From Lingula anatina (lineage: Eukaryota; Brachiopoda; Lingulata; Lingulida; Lingulidae): 64,000 bases of DNA. Numbering within the stretch: the first letter of the stretch is position 1; each line of letters starts with the position of its first letter. This document shows positions 1 to 12,349 of this stretch, piece by piece. The stretch covers positions 1-64,000 of the forward strand of contig NW_019775679.1 of assembly GCF_001039355.2 (NCBI RefSeq), read 5' to 3'. Position numbers and translations under genes: made by a program. Below the pieces are notes generated by a model that searched no databases, was not told the origin of the DNA, and saw only the letters and a list, made by a program, of their open reading frames with translations.

Positions 1-1719
1 AACGAGCCACAACATTTGAAGAGACTGATCCTTCAGAACGTTGTTTTCTCCGCCTATACCCTAGACAGTGTCTCATGGCTAAATTCTCTTAAGCTACTTC
101 ACAGCAATTTGCACCTCTCTCGAGAAAGCTTTCGAAAGTTATCCAAGCAATCTGACGTGGAGATATCTAATAACAAAGCAGTTGAATTACCAGACCATGT
201 ATTTTCCTCTCAGGGGATATCTTTAAAAAGACTTATTATTAGAGATAACGCTGTTCTGAGAGTAACACACAATGCTTTCAATAATTTAAAAGAGTTGCGC
301 AAGTTAATTCTGAAATCAAATAACGTTACTTTCTTGTCCAAAAACAGAGTGGAAGATCAAATTCCACACAAGTTGTTCCGAGATTTAGTTCAACTGGAAT
401 ATTTAGACTTGAGCGACAGCAAGATTACCGCCCTACCCAAAAGGGTTTTTGCCAACTCAAAATTACTGTCACATTTAGACCTGGGTAGAAATGAAATGCA
501 TTCACTTTCATCAGAAATCTTCAAGAAAAACTGGCGACTACGTACACTGCTGATTGGAGGTAGTAGATTTCGGTCTCTGAACTTTTTGAACTCTTTAACT
601 CGATTGAGAACCTTAGACGTGAGTCACGCGCGAATTAGAAATACGGATCTATCAATTTTGTCACGCTGCACGACTTTAAGAAAACTAACAATGCGACGCA
701 TTCCATCACTAAGGTTCAGTGTTAGAGAAATACAGCAACTACCAAAATATTTAGGTCATCTTGAACTTGGGGAAACCAATGTGAACTCATTGACTTCAGA
801 GACATTTCATGGGTTCTTAAATTTGACTGTCCTTATTATGGATAACGTTGGATTAAAAACCTTGAGCTTTGTCCCATTCAGTACGCTTCAGCGTCTCCGT
901 TATCTGGACGTCTCTCGTAACGGTTTACACGAGATAACTGAAGACTTTGCACTATTTAAAGGTGTCTTGGTTCTTCGCGATAACCCATTGCATTGCAACT
1001 GCCTCCTGCAATGGATGCTACAAATTGAGACAAACAGAACTTTGTCCAAACCAGATATACAGGGGGCGACGTGTTTCACTCCAGCCAAGTCAAGAGGCCG
1101 AGAGCCGTCTTCTCTATCTCTGTCTGATATGCAATGTTATCCGCCAGAAGTTACGCTAAGCATTGGTCAGTTTGACAGCAATGACAGTCAGCTAATAACG
1201 TGCAATGCGTTAGGTGATCCACCACCAGATGTGATTGTGCAATTGTCGTCAGGGCGCAATGCGTCTTCTCTAACGCATTCGACACAATTTTCTAAATACA
1301 ATACAAGTGTCTCGGCGTCTATATCCGCCAGCGGAAATGATATATTAGTCACGTGCCAGGCGACGAATTCAATGGGCAATGTTGTGAAAGAGATAAGAGT
1401 GAATACTCATTGTGGTCACAAAGAACTTACAATTGTGAAAAAAGAAATTCATGCTATTCGCTCTATGAAAGAATCTCTTTGGACGCTTGGACTTCTTTTA
1501 ATCTTCCTGGTTTTAATAATCGCAGCACATGCTATTTCCTCTGAAGTGCGTGGTCACTTTGAACGAGAAATGAAACACCGCAATTCTGGTGGCTCAATAA
1601 ATTCCTACAAGAAAAGTTCCAAAGACGCTCTTATCGAAGGGATCTCGGTGGGGAATGTTTGCACACGTGATCAATCCTCGACAGAAGCAACCTCCGTAGA
1701 GGAAAAAACATTGTTTTAA
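1..1719 (+). CDS. LRR-Ig transmembrane receptor, 5' end cut by window edge
   Basis: The frame is open from base 1 to a TAA at 1717-1719, about 572 codons, so the true start and signal peptide lie outside the window. In order: roughly ten leucine-rich repeats (for example LEYLDLSDSKITALPKRVF), a C-terminal LRR cap with NPLHCNCLLQWML and two further cysteines, one Ig-like domain (ITCNALGDPPP to ILVTCQATN), a hydrophobic segment (TLGLLLIFLVLIIAAHA) and a cytoplasmic tail of about 60 residues rich in Ser, Lys and Glu with no TIR or kinase domain. Several N-x-S/T sites fit an extracellular ectodomain. LRRIG proteins of this plan act in neural guidance or immune recognition, and in invertebrates they are often expanded; which role applies here cannot be told. 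No intron interrupts the visible part. A decayed tandem copy follows within 300 bases. Confidence 0.85.
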   Translation, partial: NEPQHLKRLILQNVVFSAYTLDSVSWLNSLKLLHSNLHLSRESFRKLSKQSDVEISNNKAVELPDHVFSSQGISLKRLIIRDNAVLRVTHNAFNNLKELRKLILKSNNVTFLSKNRVEDQIPHKLFRDLVQLEYLDLSDSKITALPKRVFANSKLLSHLDLGRNEMHSLSSEIFKKNWRLRTLLIGGSRFRSLNFLNSLTRLRTLDVSHARIRNTDLSILSRCTTLRKLTMRRIPSLRFSVREIQQLPKYLGHLELGETNVNSLTSETFHGFLNLTVLIMDNVGLKTLSFVPFSTLQRLRYLDVSRNGLHEITEDFALFKGVLVLRDNPLHCNCLLQWMLQIETNRTLSKPDIQGATCFTPAKSRGREPSSLSLSDMQCYPPEVTLSIGQFDSNDSQLITCNALGDPPPDVIVQLSSGRNASSLTHSTQFSKYNTSVSASISASGNDILVTCQATNSMGNVVKEIRVNTHCGHKELTIVKKEIHAIRSMKESLWTLGLLLIFLVLIIAAHAISSEVRGHFEREMKHRNSGGSINSYKKSSKDALIEGISVGNVCTRDQSSTEATSVEEKTLF

Positions 1720-1983
1720 TTGACAGTGAAATTATCATTTTTATTTTTAATCCGTGACATATATATCCTGCACTCTAACATGCTTTAATGTACATCTTAC
1801 AACTATTCACTGATCCATCAATGGTACAAGGAAAAGAAGTTCCATTTTATACATCATTTTATATTTCATTTTACTGCCTGGGAGTGTGATTTGGCACAAA
1901 AACCACCAGGTCAGACCTGATAAATGGTGAATAAAAATAGAACATTAAAAAAATTATATTAGCATTTAAGATTGTTAAGTTGT

Positions 1984-3545
1984 TAAATTGCCAGACCATT
2001 TTTTTTTCTAGAAGGGGATATCCTTAAAAACATTTGTTATTAGAGATAACGCTGTCCTGAGAGTAACACACAATGCTTTCAATAATTTAAAAGAGTTGCG
2101 CAAGTTATCGAATAACGCCACTTCTTGTCTAAACACAGAGTGGAAGATCAACTTTCACACAAGTTGTTCCAAGATTTATTTCAACTGTAATATTTAGGCT
2201 TGAGCGACAGCAAGATTACCGCCCTACCAAAAAAGATATTTGCCAACTCAGAATTACTGTCACATTTTATAGACCGAAGTAGAAATGAAATGCATTCACT
2301 TTCATCAGAAATCTTCAAGAAAAGCTGGCGACTACGTACATTGCCATCACACCTTATTCACATTGCTGATTGGAGGTAATAAATTTCGGTCTCTGAACTT
2401 TCTGAACTCTTTAACTCGATTGAGAACCTTAGACGTAAGTCACGCGCGATTTAGAAATACAGATCTATCAATTTTGTCTCGCTGCACGACTTTAAGAAAA
2501 CTAACAATGCCCCGCATTCCATCTGTAAGGTTCAGTGTTAGAGAAATACAGCAACTACCAAAATATTTAGGTCATCTTGACCTTGGGGAAACCAGTGTGA
2601 ACTCATTGACTTCAGAGACATTTCAAGGGTTCTTATAAATTTGACTGTCCTCATTATGGATAATGTTGGGTTAAAAAACTTGAGCTTTGTCCCATTCAGT
2701 GCACTTCAGCGTCTCTGTTATCTGGACGTCTCTCGTAACGGTTTACACGAGATAACTGAAGACTTTGCACTATTTAAAGGTGTCTTGGTTCTTCGCGATA
2801 ACCCATTGCATTGTAACTGCCTCTAGCAATGGATGCTACGAAGTGACACAAACAGAACTTTGTACGAACCAGAAATAAGAGGGGCGACGTGTTTAACTCC
2901 AGCCAAGTCAAGAGGCCGAGAGTTGTCTTCTATATCTCAGTCTGACATGCAGTGTTATCCGCCAGAAGTTACGCTAAGTATTGGTCAGCCTGACCGCAAT
3001 GACAGTCGGCTAATAACGTGCAGTGCGTTAGGTGTTCCACCACCAGATGTGATTGTGCAATTGTCGTCAGGGCGCAATGCGTCTTCTCTGCCGCATTCGA
3101 CACAATTTTCTACATATAATACCAGTGTCACGGCGTCTATAGCCACCAGCGGTACTGATATATTAGGCACGTGTCAGGTGACGAATTTAGAGGGCAATGT
3201 TTTGAAGGAGGTTAGAGTGAACACTCACTGTGGTCACAGAGATATTACAATTGTGAAGAAGGAAATTCAGGCTATTCGCTCTATGAAGGAATCTCTTTGG
3301 ACGCTTAGTCTTCCCGGTTTTAATAATCGTAGTGCATGCTATTTCGTCTGAAGTGCGTGGTCATTTTGAACGAGAAATAAAACACCGCAGTTTTGGTGCC
3401 TCCACGAACCCCTTCAAGAAAAGTTCTGAGACAGTTCCTATTAATGAAGTCCCAACGGGAAGGGTTGGTGACAATCATCAATCCTAGTTAGAAGCAACTT
3501 CCTTAGAGGAAGTAGAATTTAACCTTAATGAAGAACATTCTGTTG
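1984..3545 (+). pseudogene. Decayed tandem copy of the LRR-Ig receptor
   Basis: From about 1984 the sequence follows the upstream gene closely (from its PDHVFSSQG region to the end) but is broken. There are frameshifting indels near 2115-2165 and an extra block of about 20 bases near 2343. A stop sits just before 2640, and another inside the LRR cap after NCL at about 2824, where the intact copy has NCLLQWML. Near 3316 a further shift destroys the membrane segment. Open pieces survive at 2285-2638, 2641-2826 and 2833-3351. The 5' LRRs and any start are missing, since similarity begins abruptly. A trinucleotide run (TAA)n closes the copy at about 3565. It looks like a partial tandem duplication that then decayed. 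Confidence 0.85.
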
Positions 3546-3719
3546 ATATTGCATTTGAAATAAAATAATAATAATAATAATAATTAGTGCCCTACGAAAT
3601 ACTGCATGAGATCTAACAGAATATTTTGTCTTTTTGGAATTGGCATTTTAAAATTTTTGTCAGATGCTTAGATGCAGAAAAGAATTAAAAGTGGATTTTA
3701 ATTCATTAAAAACCCTGGA

Positions 3720-4195
3720 ATATAAAGGATTTCAACTACATAGGTCAAAATTGATCATTGAAATATTAAAAAAGATTTTCATCGGAAGTGCATGGAACCT
3801 GTTTTATTTTTATAAGGGTGATTTAATACGCCGGAATGATTTCTTTAAAATGTAATTTTCAAGATTCCACTCAAATTTGTTGGTTTCCTAATGCTTTACT
3901 AAGTTTTTATACTGGTCTCATTGTAAATTTAGCAACACTTTAATTTTTCTATTCATTTCGCTGTTGATTTTATTTCATATCTATTAGCATGTCACAATTG
4001 ATCATTGAAAGATAAAAAGATTTTCAATGAAAGTGCATGGAACCCGTTTTCTTTTCATAAGGATGATTTAAAACTTCAGAATGATTTCTTTAAACGTTAT
4101 CCCCAAGGCTAAAACGCCTGTTTTAAATCAAAATTTGTCGGTTCCCTCATGCTTTACTAAGTTTATGTACTGGTCTCATTTTAAATTTATAAAAA
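3720..4195 (+). repeat. Diverged tandem duplication, about 200 bp unit
   Basis: Two units are recognisable: 3727-3930 and about 3990-4190. Both contain ATTGATCATTGAAA, GTGCATGGAACC, GAATGATTTCTTTAAA, ATGCTTTACTAAGTTT and ACTGGTCTCATT in the same order. No coding potential is apparent. Confidence 0.7.
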
Positions 4196-4750
4196 CTTGC
4201 TTTTTATCAAATGTATCAAACCACATGTGCATGTAATCTAATTATGTATATTACATTCAACTGCATATTGCAATTTATCTGTTTTTGATAATTTATCAAT
4301 GTGCATTTATCTGAGTAATAACGAGGATATGCGTCACAGATATTTTAGCAAGGTTATACAAAGACCTTATTTACAGTATAACTTAAATGTCATTCAAACC
4401 CATTGTATTTAACAACAGACAATCAGAGCCTACATTATATCACGTCTTTTGATAACTGAAACTTAAACTTACATGTCACAGAATACCTTTATATCCTTTA
4501 TCAGACTTCCATCCCAAATTACTTGATCCACCCACAGTGGGGTCATGTTTTATCACGTGAAACGAGAAACGAGATAGCGATTTCAAATTCGTCTTATTAA
4601 GCAGTGTCTGGTAAAACAAACAAATAAAAACGCCACAATGTAATTCTAACCACTTTATTAGCAAAACCATTTTGCGTTGCTGTATGTTGTTCTTAACTTT
4701 AAACATACTCATGAAAAATAAACATTGAAATTACGGTCAAATCATTGCTT

Positions 4751-4809
4751 TTAATCCCCTCTTTTTAAGTCTTCTGATGTAAGTTCATTTTGTGGGCTTT
4801 GGTGCAAAT
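4751..4809 (-). CDS. Probable terminal exon of CHHC-motif gene copy 1
   Basis: On the minus strand the acceptor ACACCGCAG is followed by an open stretch DLHQSPQNELTSEDLKRGD and a TAA stop. The first codon is completed by a G from the preceding exon (G+AT = Asp), exactly as for the DPRETP-type terminal exons near 20 and 23 kb. The 5200-5403 exon ends with that single G, so the two splice in frame over an intron of about 390 bases. The product is a short hydrophilic tail. Confidence 0.5.
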
Positions 4810-5199
4810 CTGCGGTGTTGATGTTTCCATTTTAATTATTCTTTTTCTAATGGAATAACAAATGGAGATTTTTGACCCATTAAGCAATCTCTTACTTCTT
4901 TGCGGGTTTCAGGAGCTTTCTCTGTAATTATGAGAATAGAATATGGTTGTAAAAAAGCAATTCTTACCGGGTTGAGAAAAAGCTTTTATCTGAAGAGGCT
5001 ATTTATGAGAGATTGGTCGGGAAATTCTGTGCCCTATCTAAAGTTAGAAAAATACAAGCGCTACCTCACATAACTGAATAGGACGTTTGAATTGGTAAAT
5101 ATTGTTTGAATTTGTATCATTATTAAATAGATAACTAAAAAAGAACAAATATGAATAGATAATTAAACAAATTAATAAATAGATGGACAAAAAACTTAC

Positions 5200-5403
5200 C
5201 ATATGCATATACGTTAAATTGGAGTTGATTTTTTCCATTGGAAATGGAAAAATGTCCAAGGTCTTTATCACATTCATATGCTTCTTTTCCAGTAGCATGA
5301 ATATGACCAGAATTGCATTTCGATGAAGACCTTTTGTCACATTCTAAAGCCTCAGCTGCACTCTTGTGAGTGTGGCCATTGATACACACGGAAGATTCAC
5401 TCC
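5200..5403 (-). CDS. CHHC tandem-motif exon, copy 1
   Basis: A 204-nt exon bounded by acceptor TTTGCAG and donor G|GTAAGT, phase 1 at both ends. It encodes two 16-residue motifs, CINGHTHKSAAEALEC and CNSGHIHATGKEAYEC, separated by seven residues (DKRSSSK). A hydrophilic stretch follows, ending NVYAY. The spacing C-x3-H-x-H-x4-E-A-x2-C is identical in both motifs and in the copies at 14 and 25 kb. Two Cys and two His per unit suggest a small metal-binding or disulfide module; this is inference, and I do not recognise a named family. Phase 1-1 is common for extracellular modules. No 5' exon or start codon was identified upstream. Confidence 0.65.
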
Positions 5404-5429
5404 CTGCAAAGACGAAACGATACATGAAG

Positions 5430-7895
5430 GGCCATCTTACTAATGAGTTGATTCAAACTGAAAGTGCAGAAAATCAATCATAGAATAAAGTTTAAAATAT
5501 TATTATTATTATTATATTCTGATATCTTAAACGTTAAAAAACGTTTACGCACCCATTTTTCGCATTCAGTTTTAATTTCACACCTGTGTCGCCATCAAAT
5601 GCTTCTACCTCTGCCTTCGATGTTGATCAGAATTATCATTATATGCACACGTTATCGTACTCGACGAACCATTATTGACCCTTGACATTGACAAAACATC
5701 ATCGCTTAATCTTCACACATTATCTGTTAAGATAGCTCCAAGTGACCGTAACAAATACCTACATGCCAGTTCATTACCTGATCAGTTTGGGCATAATGAA
5801 GAAGGGTTTTAACATCTTTCTGAATTTTATATTTAGCACAGAAGGCATGCAGAAAATACTCTTTCACAGGTATTTCTTTAAGTTATGCTCTGTGAAACCC
5901 CATGGTTGCATTTGATCGGTTTGATAGTAAAATTGGGCTTTAAATGGATCTGAAAGGGAGTTTTCCGACCAAACAATCACGATCTTACACAGTTTTACAA
6001 AGCAGTTAAATTGGCGAGGACAGAGCTGAAAAGCAGAACCGCGTGGTTGATGAATAAAACAACGAAAGGGGGAATCTTTGCCCTAAAAGTATTAAATGTC
6101 ACTGCGTTGTGATGTATATATACGGGATAAGAGTAGAGGCTGAATATCACTTTTTATTAGAATGTAAGTTTTACAGAAAAATACTTTCCAAAAAGATAAA
6201 ATAGTCAACCAAATTTCGATATGCTTAGCGATTGATGTGCATTGAAAATGATAAGTTGTTGACAGGTTCAGTGAAATAGGCATTATTACCCTGATCCACC
6301 TCTTAATCCGCCACTGGTTACAGCCTTATTATTACTACTACACCTGATACATAACTGTTAGTTTGTACTCTGGGCGAGAGCCTTGAAATACCGAAATAAA
6401 TACATAAAAATATATAAACGGGGAAAATCTATTTTGACCAATTAAGCCGATTAAGGCCATCTTAACGTATCAGTCCACCTTTACATACCGTTTCCTTCTG
6501 ATATCAATAGTGCATTGACTTTCAACCCCCCCAGTATCACCCCCTGTTTCGTTGGTAGTCTGCTAAGATGCACCTACATGATAGCCCAAACTACATGTGT
6601 TATACACCCAAACCCAATATAGAGGTGCATTTCACATGCTAAAGTGTAAAAATTAAATAAAAATATAATTGAATGAATTTAAATTTGTATTAATTTTTTC
6701 AAACATACCGTATGTGTATAGGACAAAAATCTACGACTGTTTTAACTTTAATCAAATTTTTTATCATGTCCTTACATTATGTAAGAAGCCTAGATTCTAA
6801 CATACAAGTACATGTATATTCCGGTTAACATATGTTCTGAGTCATTTGATTTTTATTCTTATATCGCGTTACGACAAATTTTGTTGTGACCCAGTCATGG
6901 TAAATTATACATGGCGTAAGGGTGTTTTATAAACATTCATACTGTTAAACTAATACAAGGGGGGTTGTGTCATGGCTAATGTTTTGTAACGAATGTTAAC
7001 AAACGTAGGTTCCCCGGAAAAATTGTCAGAAAGTTTTAGCTTACCCAAGTACTTGGTTTAATAGGAAACAGGGTTTTCTGTTGCCGACTGAAAATTTGTC
7101 TTGTATTACCATGATAATTTGACATTTTTGATAAATATTTGGACCAGGAATTGAAAATGGTTTATTTGATGTTTATTTAACTGCCAGTATTCCCCCTTTT
7201 TAAATATTCAGTGACAAGCAAACTAAACTGCTCTTTACAGAAGAGTATCATAATTTTACAACGTTTTTTTTTTAATATTCAGTAAGAAGCAAACTAAAGT
7301 CGCTCAAAAACAATTCACTGCTCTTACAGAAGATTATCGTAATTTTTTACAACGTTATATTTGTGGGAGATAAATCAAAGGACAAAACCAGTAATGTTTG
7401 AATTTTCAAAGTGAGTAAAACGTTTCCACGGCTGAACGTTTTGCATTTGTGTCAGTATAACGTATGTTCCTCTCTGCGATTGGACGATTAATGGTTTTTT
7501 ATTATTCATCGTCGAAGAGAGTGAAACTTTGATACTAAATTCTTCGTGTAAACGTTTTACTCACGACATGTATCATATCCATGGGGTTTACTTGTTTTCT
7601 ATAGAAAATACATCCACTTTTTCGCAAACACGTTACAGATGTCTAACATTTTGTTGAGACTGTCGCCATTCGGTCTCGAAAGCATACCACACTGAAGGAA
7701 TTAGAACGCTCTGTTAAAGATGTACCTAGATTAGACCTTGGGCAAAGGTTAGACTTTTATATACACTGGGTTAAATCGTTCGTTAATAGAGAGAAAATTC
7801 TCGGGGGCAGGATACAGCCTTGTTATTGTGTTTTTTTGTTGTTTTTTTTTCCCAAACAAATATGTGTCAAATGAGGCCGAAGTAACTTAATTTCA
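5430..7895. other. No gene recognised
   Basis: AT-rich sequence with no open frame or splice-bounded exon I can support. It would hold any upstream exons of CHHC copy 1, but none was found. Confidence 0.5.
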
Positions 7896-7899
7896 GCTA

Positions 7900-8010
7900 T
7901 ACCCGGCAATCACGTTCGGATCACGTGGCTAACACGTTGCTACCACATTATAACGTCATAGCAAAGCACTTGCTAGCCACGTGATCCGAACTTGACGTGT
8001 TTGCTGGGTA
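7900..8010. mobile_element. Short inverted-repeat element (MITE), 111 bp
   Basis: The ends TACCCGGCAATCACG and the inverted GTGTTTGCTGGGTA continue inward through TTCGGATCACGTGGCTA on both arms. The right arm carries a 5-base insertion. CTA flanks both sides, or alternatively a TA duplication if the element starts at CCCGG, which would fit a Tc1/mariner-like derivative. It is non-coding. Confidence 0.75.
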
Positions 8011-8114
8011 CTATAAGAGAATTAGAATTATATAGAGTTTCCCTTGCATTGGATTCCTTGCCTCCAGAGAGAATGAAAGAGGCCGTACCTGCACACTGCA
8101 TCGACAGCTATGTG

Positions 8115-9582
8115 TATGGGGGCCCAAATCGGTCAAAATACATGTAATTAACTTTTTGTTAGTAGGAAATAATTATATGTAGGCCTACTACGTGAATTAA
8201 TTATTTGTGCTTCATAATAATAATGTTAGGTGTCCTAATTATTTATTTGAACTCTAAGAATTACATTCACATATTTAATTAAAAAATACATAGACTCACA
8301 ATAACTTTTTTGTTGTTTTCCTCTCAATTCGATCAAGATTTAATTTTTCGTGAGCACGAATTATTTTTTCCTTCTCTGGAATTAATTATTGCATCCCATG
8401 GTGCATTGCGCGCTCCAGTACACAAACAAATTATTTCCCCACCTTTAATGATTATGCGTTTTCACACCATCAAAACCTCAGCCAGAATATGACGACTCCC
8501 GTTTACGCCATAACATTTTTACATAATCATCAAAACTAGCAAGTTATTCTTTAGTCGCTTCTGCAGATTATAAATGTAGTTTCCAGCACAGGCTTCAAAC
8601 AACTGCGCATCCGCAAAAAGTACTCTGAAATAAACAAATGGTGAAATATTGAATAAAAGCCTGCCGGTGTTTACCGTCTGGTTGATTGTATTTAATTTGC
8701 TTTCAGGTGTGGTTTTGAGAAATTTTATTAAAATGTTCTGTTGATTGTATGTTTTAAAAAGCAAATCCACCAGACTTTCTTTTGATTAACATTAATGTTG
8801 CCGTCATTGTAAGGGGGATTCCCTTCGCATTTATAGTGTAATATGTGGCCCCAAGGGGATTTTCCACCCCTCCCCCACTCTTGATTAATAAAATTCTTCA
8901 TCGGGCAGATTGAAAATTATATTGCAAAATACATTAGAAATCGTAGGAAGGTTGATTGCAGTTAATGCTGCGAGGATATTCTTAACCGGGGGCGAACTCG
9001 GCCAACGTAAAATTTTTAACTTCGTCTTACGATTTTGGAGCGCCGGTTCTAAATATTGAAAACGAGGCAATGGAACCAAACAATGCGATACACTTTGTAA
9101 TCTCGTAAAAAATGCTATTTTTATATAAAGGTCATAACATTAGTACATCGAAATCGAAAGGATATAATACGCTCTTAACGTTGTACCCGTTTTATTAGCT
9201 TAATTGATTTTTTTAGCATTTGGAGATTAAAAACACAAAAGTTGTCTGATTTCATATCGAGGCACTACGTTTCGTTCGTGTGCTGTGGAGCGCGCGATGC
9301 ACCATGGGATGCAATAATTAATTCCAGAGAAGGAAAAATAATTTGTGCTCACGAAAAATTAAATCTTGTTTGAAATGAGAGGAAAACAACAAAAAAGTTA
9401 TTGGAAGACTATGTATATTTAAATAAAGTATGTGAATGTAATTCTTAGAGTACAAATAAATAATTAGGACACCTAACATAATTAATTATGAACCACAAAA
9501 AATTAATTCACGTAGTACATATAATTATTTCCTACTAACAAAAAATTAATTACATGTATTTTGACCAATTTGGGCCCCCATA
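8115..9582. mobile_element. Large foldback element, arms of about 310 bp
   Basis: The ends TATGGGGGCCCAAATC and GGGCCCCCATA are inverted copies. The inverted arms run about 8115-8425 and 9285-9582 at high identity, sharing the segment around CCATGGTGCAT. A 6-bp direct repeat TATGTG flanks the element (8109-8114 and 9583-9588), as expected for a target-site duplication. The centre of about 860 bp carries only short open frames with no transposase signature, so the element appears non-autonomous. A 6-bp duplication is typical of Polinton/Maverick among other groups; the class is not resolved. Confidence 0.85.
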
Positions 9583-9589
9583 TATGTGC

Positions 9590-12225
9590 TTACCCCTGAA
9601 GATACATAGGGACAGTTGGTCATCCGGGAACTTTGCAAATGGGGTTAGGCGGAGAGAGCAACATGGCGGATTGCATGGACTTATATGTATAAGTTGGCAG
9701 ACTTTGTCCGAAGATATCATGCATGTATAGCAATGACCAAATCCTGTTTTGATCAAGAACTTCGTCTTTGGTCTGCAACAGTTGTTCACATTTCTGTTCA
9801 TCTTTATAAAAAAAAATTATATCAGATTTTTTTAATGTGTTGGAAGTGCCGTCTGGTACACTGCAAGCTTTCATTTTGCTGAAATACGAGTGCTGGGACT
9901 TGTTTCACGAAGCTCTCGTTAGATAGAATAACTAACGAAAGAACTATCTTGCTTACGAGATTTTAAAACGATTTTCGAGTGGTGTATCACGAAGCTATCG
10001 GTAACCTATCGTTAAGTTCTCTCGTAAAGTCTGTTCACTAGTTCTCTTTACGCATAGTATTCTCCAAACAGTCTATCGAAAAAAAGTGTCATTATGTCTC
10101 AACTCTCTAAAGTTTGGCGGCTGGAACTGAATATGAATGTCTACTTTGAGGTCTTCTTAAATCATCTCCACCACCCTCTTCACCGCCACTTTTGTAACAG
10201 TCAGGCAGAACCTTTCGTAAATTTCATCTGCGTTAATATATTTTAGAGGATTCTGCCTTTGATCAAATGTCATAGTCTCCGTTGCCGTCTGTCAGCACGG
10301 ATAGAAAGGCAGCCCCCATATAAGAAACTTTTCTATTTCATTTATTACGCACAAATGCGATAAAACTCCAGGGTTTGTGAGTTACTAGTAGTCGAGTCGC
10401 CACTTTCAAAGGCCCAATAGTCGAACCCTGAAAAGTTCTTTCCTCTTAATTTTTTTGCTGGTTTGCATTCTTCAGGATAGGAAAAGCAAAATTAGCTTGG
10501 TAGCTAGATTTACTTTTGCTTCTTTGAACGTTTTTCCTATCAGAAGAGCACAGCAGAACTAGTGCATACACTTAAGCGCGTAAAATGACCGCCAAAACAT
10601 ATGGCAGAAGGTACAATAGCTGCAAAATTAGTCCGTTTTTGCATATTAAAGTCTAGTCTTATCAAAACCATATCTGCAAGATTTTTATATTTATTTTCAT
10701 TACGTTACTTTGTTGGCCATGGCCCAAAGTTCTCAGAATCAGCTTAATTGAAATTCCGAAAATTTGTGGTGGAGGGTGTCAGCCCCCAAGATTCTGTTTG
10801 CACTCCCATAGTTAAATCCTTCTTTGTTATTCTGTTTTACCTTTTTTTAAAGAACTGAATTCTTTGGGGCTACAAAAGCCAGTTTAGTTTGTCCTTTCTT
10901 GTTAGTTGCTGTATCAAGGACATTGCTCAATTTTCAAAATTCAAGATGGCCGCCAAGTAATTATGTACAATAGCAAAGAGTCAGGGTCAAATTGTATGGT
11001 ATTCTGCACTAAAAGTCAAAAACATGCAATGATGAAGAAATGAGCAAAGAATACATTCTTTATTTCCACAGTTTTAGAATTCCCATTTTTTCAATTGTAT
11101 CATCTGAAGCACTTTTCTATATCTTTGGTAAGGCAGTTTTTAATTACTTGTTTTTCAAGCAAGTTTTATTTTTGTCAGAGGTCGGAGGGGGGGGGGGGGA
11201 TAAGAAATATTTTCAAAATAACTTTTTGGTCACTCATTTTCAATACTACATTAAACAATGGTAAAAACTGCTTTTAACACAGTAAAGCAATTTTTGGATA
11301 AAAACAGCAATTTCTTTTCAATGTTTAATTTTTCTAAATGAATGTCAATTCTACGAACCATTCTTGTAAATAACAAAATAATAATGATAATAAAAACACT
11401 TATCCTTTATATGTATTCATGGTGGCAGTGTACAAAATAGTTTTTTGCCAATCTTAATGCAATATTATGTATGATTTAATGATTATGCGGAAAATCATCA
11501 CCAAATTTAAATTATCTACTTCATATAACAATTCAAAAGAGAGCGCGAACATTTGCTTAGCCAGGTTGCTGAATATACTAATACCAGCAAGGATGATATG
11601 GCCTATGATGGAACCATGTCTTTTTTTAAATCTTAATGGCAACAACACCTTAACTTATTTTATAAAAAAGGTCCATTGACAAAATAATGATAAACTGAAC
11701 TGCCAGGTCACAGGTCCATAGCCAAGGAGTTTGGTGGATTTGAACGAACCACCCTTTTTTATCAGGCAAAGGTCACAATATATCTAATTGCATGAAGGTG
11801 TAATGGTAAATGGTCCACTTTTTCAGAAAAAGAAGCCTCTTTTGAAACTGTTGGCTACGGGACTGGTTAACCTTAATATCTATATAAGCAATAAAAACTT
11901 GATGGAAAACTAAACAATGAATTCATGTTGACAGGCTTATCCAAAACAAATGATAGTTAACAGCTGTTACCTGGCTTAAATTTTGTGAAAGTGCAAAAAA
12001 AGTACATTGATTTATCATCATGTCAGTGCCTAAAATATACTGATCTGAAAATACTATGACACTCTGAAAAAGCGAAAATAAAAATACTCACATTTTTTTC
12101 TGGAGACTTTCAGATGCACGCGAGTGCTGCATTAAAACATCCACTGCACTTTATTTTTGGATGATCACGAAGACTTGAGACAAGCCCGCCTCTTTTGATG
12201 TTCACTGGCAACTGTTATCTGACTT
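9590..12225. other. No gene recognised; scattered palindromic repeat
   Basis: No supportable exon. Around 9897-10030 there are short inverted segments containing TCACGAAGCT and AACGATAG-like words, probably an old repeat. A poly-G tract lies at 11187-11199. Confidence 0.4.
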
Positions 12226-12227
12226 AC

Positions 12228-12346
12228 CCTAGGTTCTAGATTCCGGTATTGTCAGCTCGATCTTGATTTCATATATAACCCATATAAAAGCGACTCCATC
12301 ACAAGGTATATTTAACAAGCTAGCTTTTACGTTGCTCTGACACTCA
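12228..12346. mobile_element. Internally deleted copy of a nested element (119 bp)
   Basis: ACCCTAGGTTCTAGATTCC through GCTCTGACACTCAGGGT. Its two halves reappear, inverted, at the two ends of the 14.66-15.59 kb element, which holds about 800 bp more between them. This is therefore a short deletion derivative of the same family. The shared short termini are ACCCT..AG / CT..AGGGT. Confidence 0.7.
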
Positions 12347-12349
12347 GGG

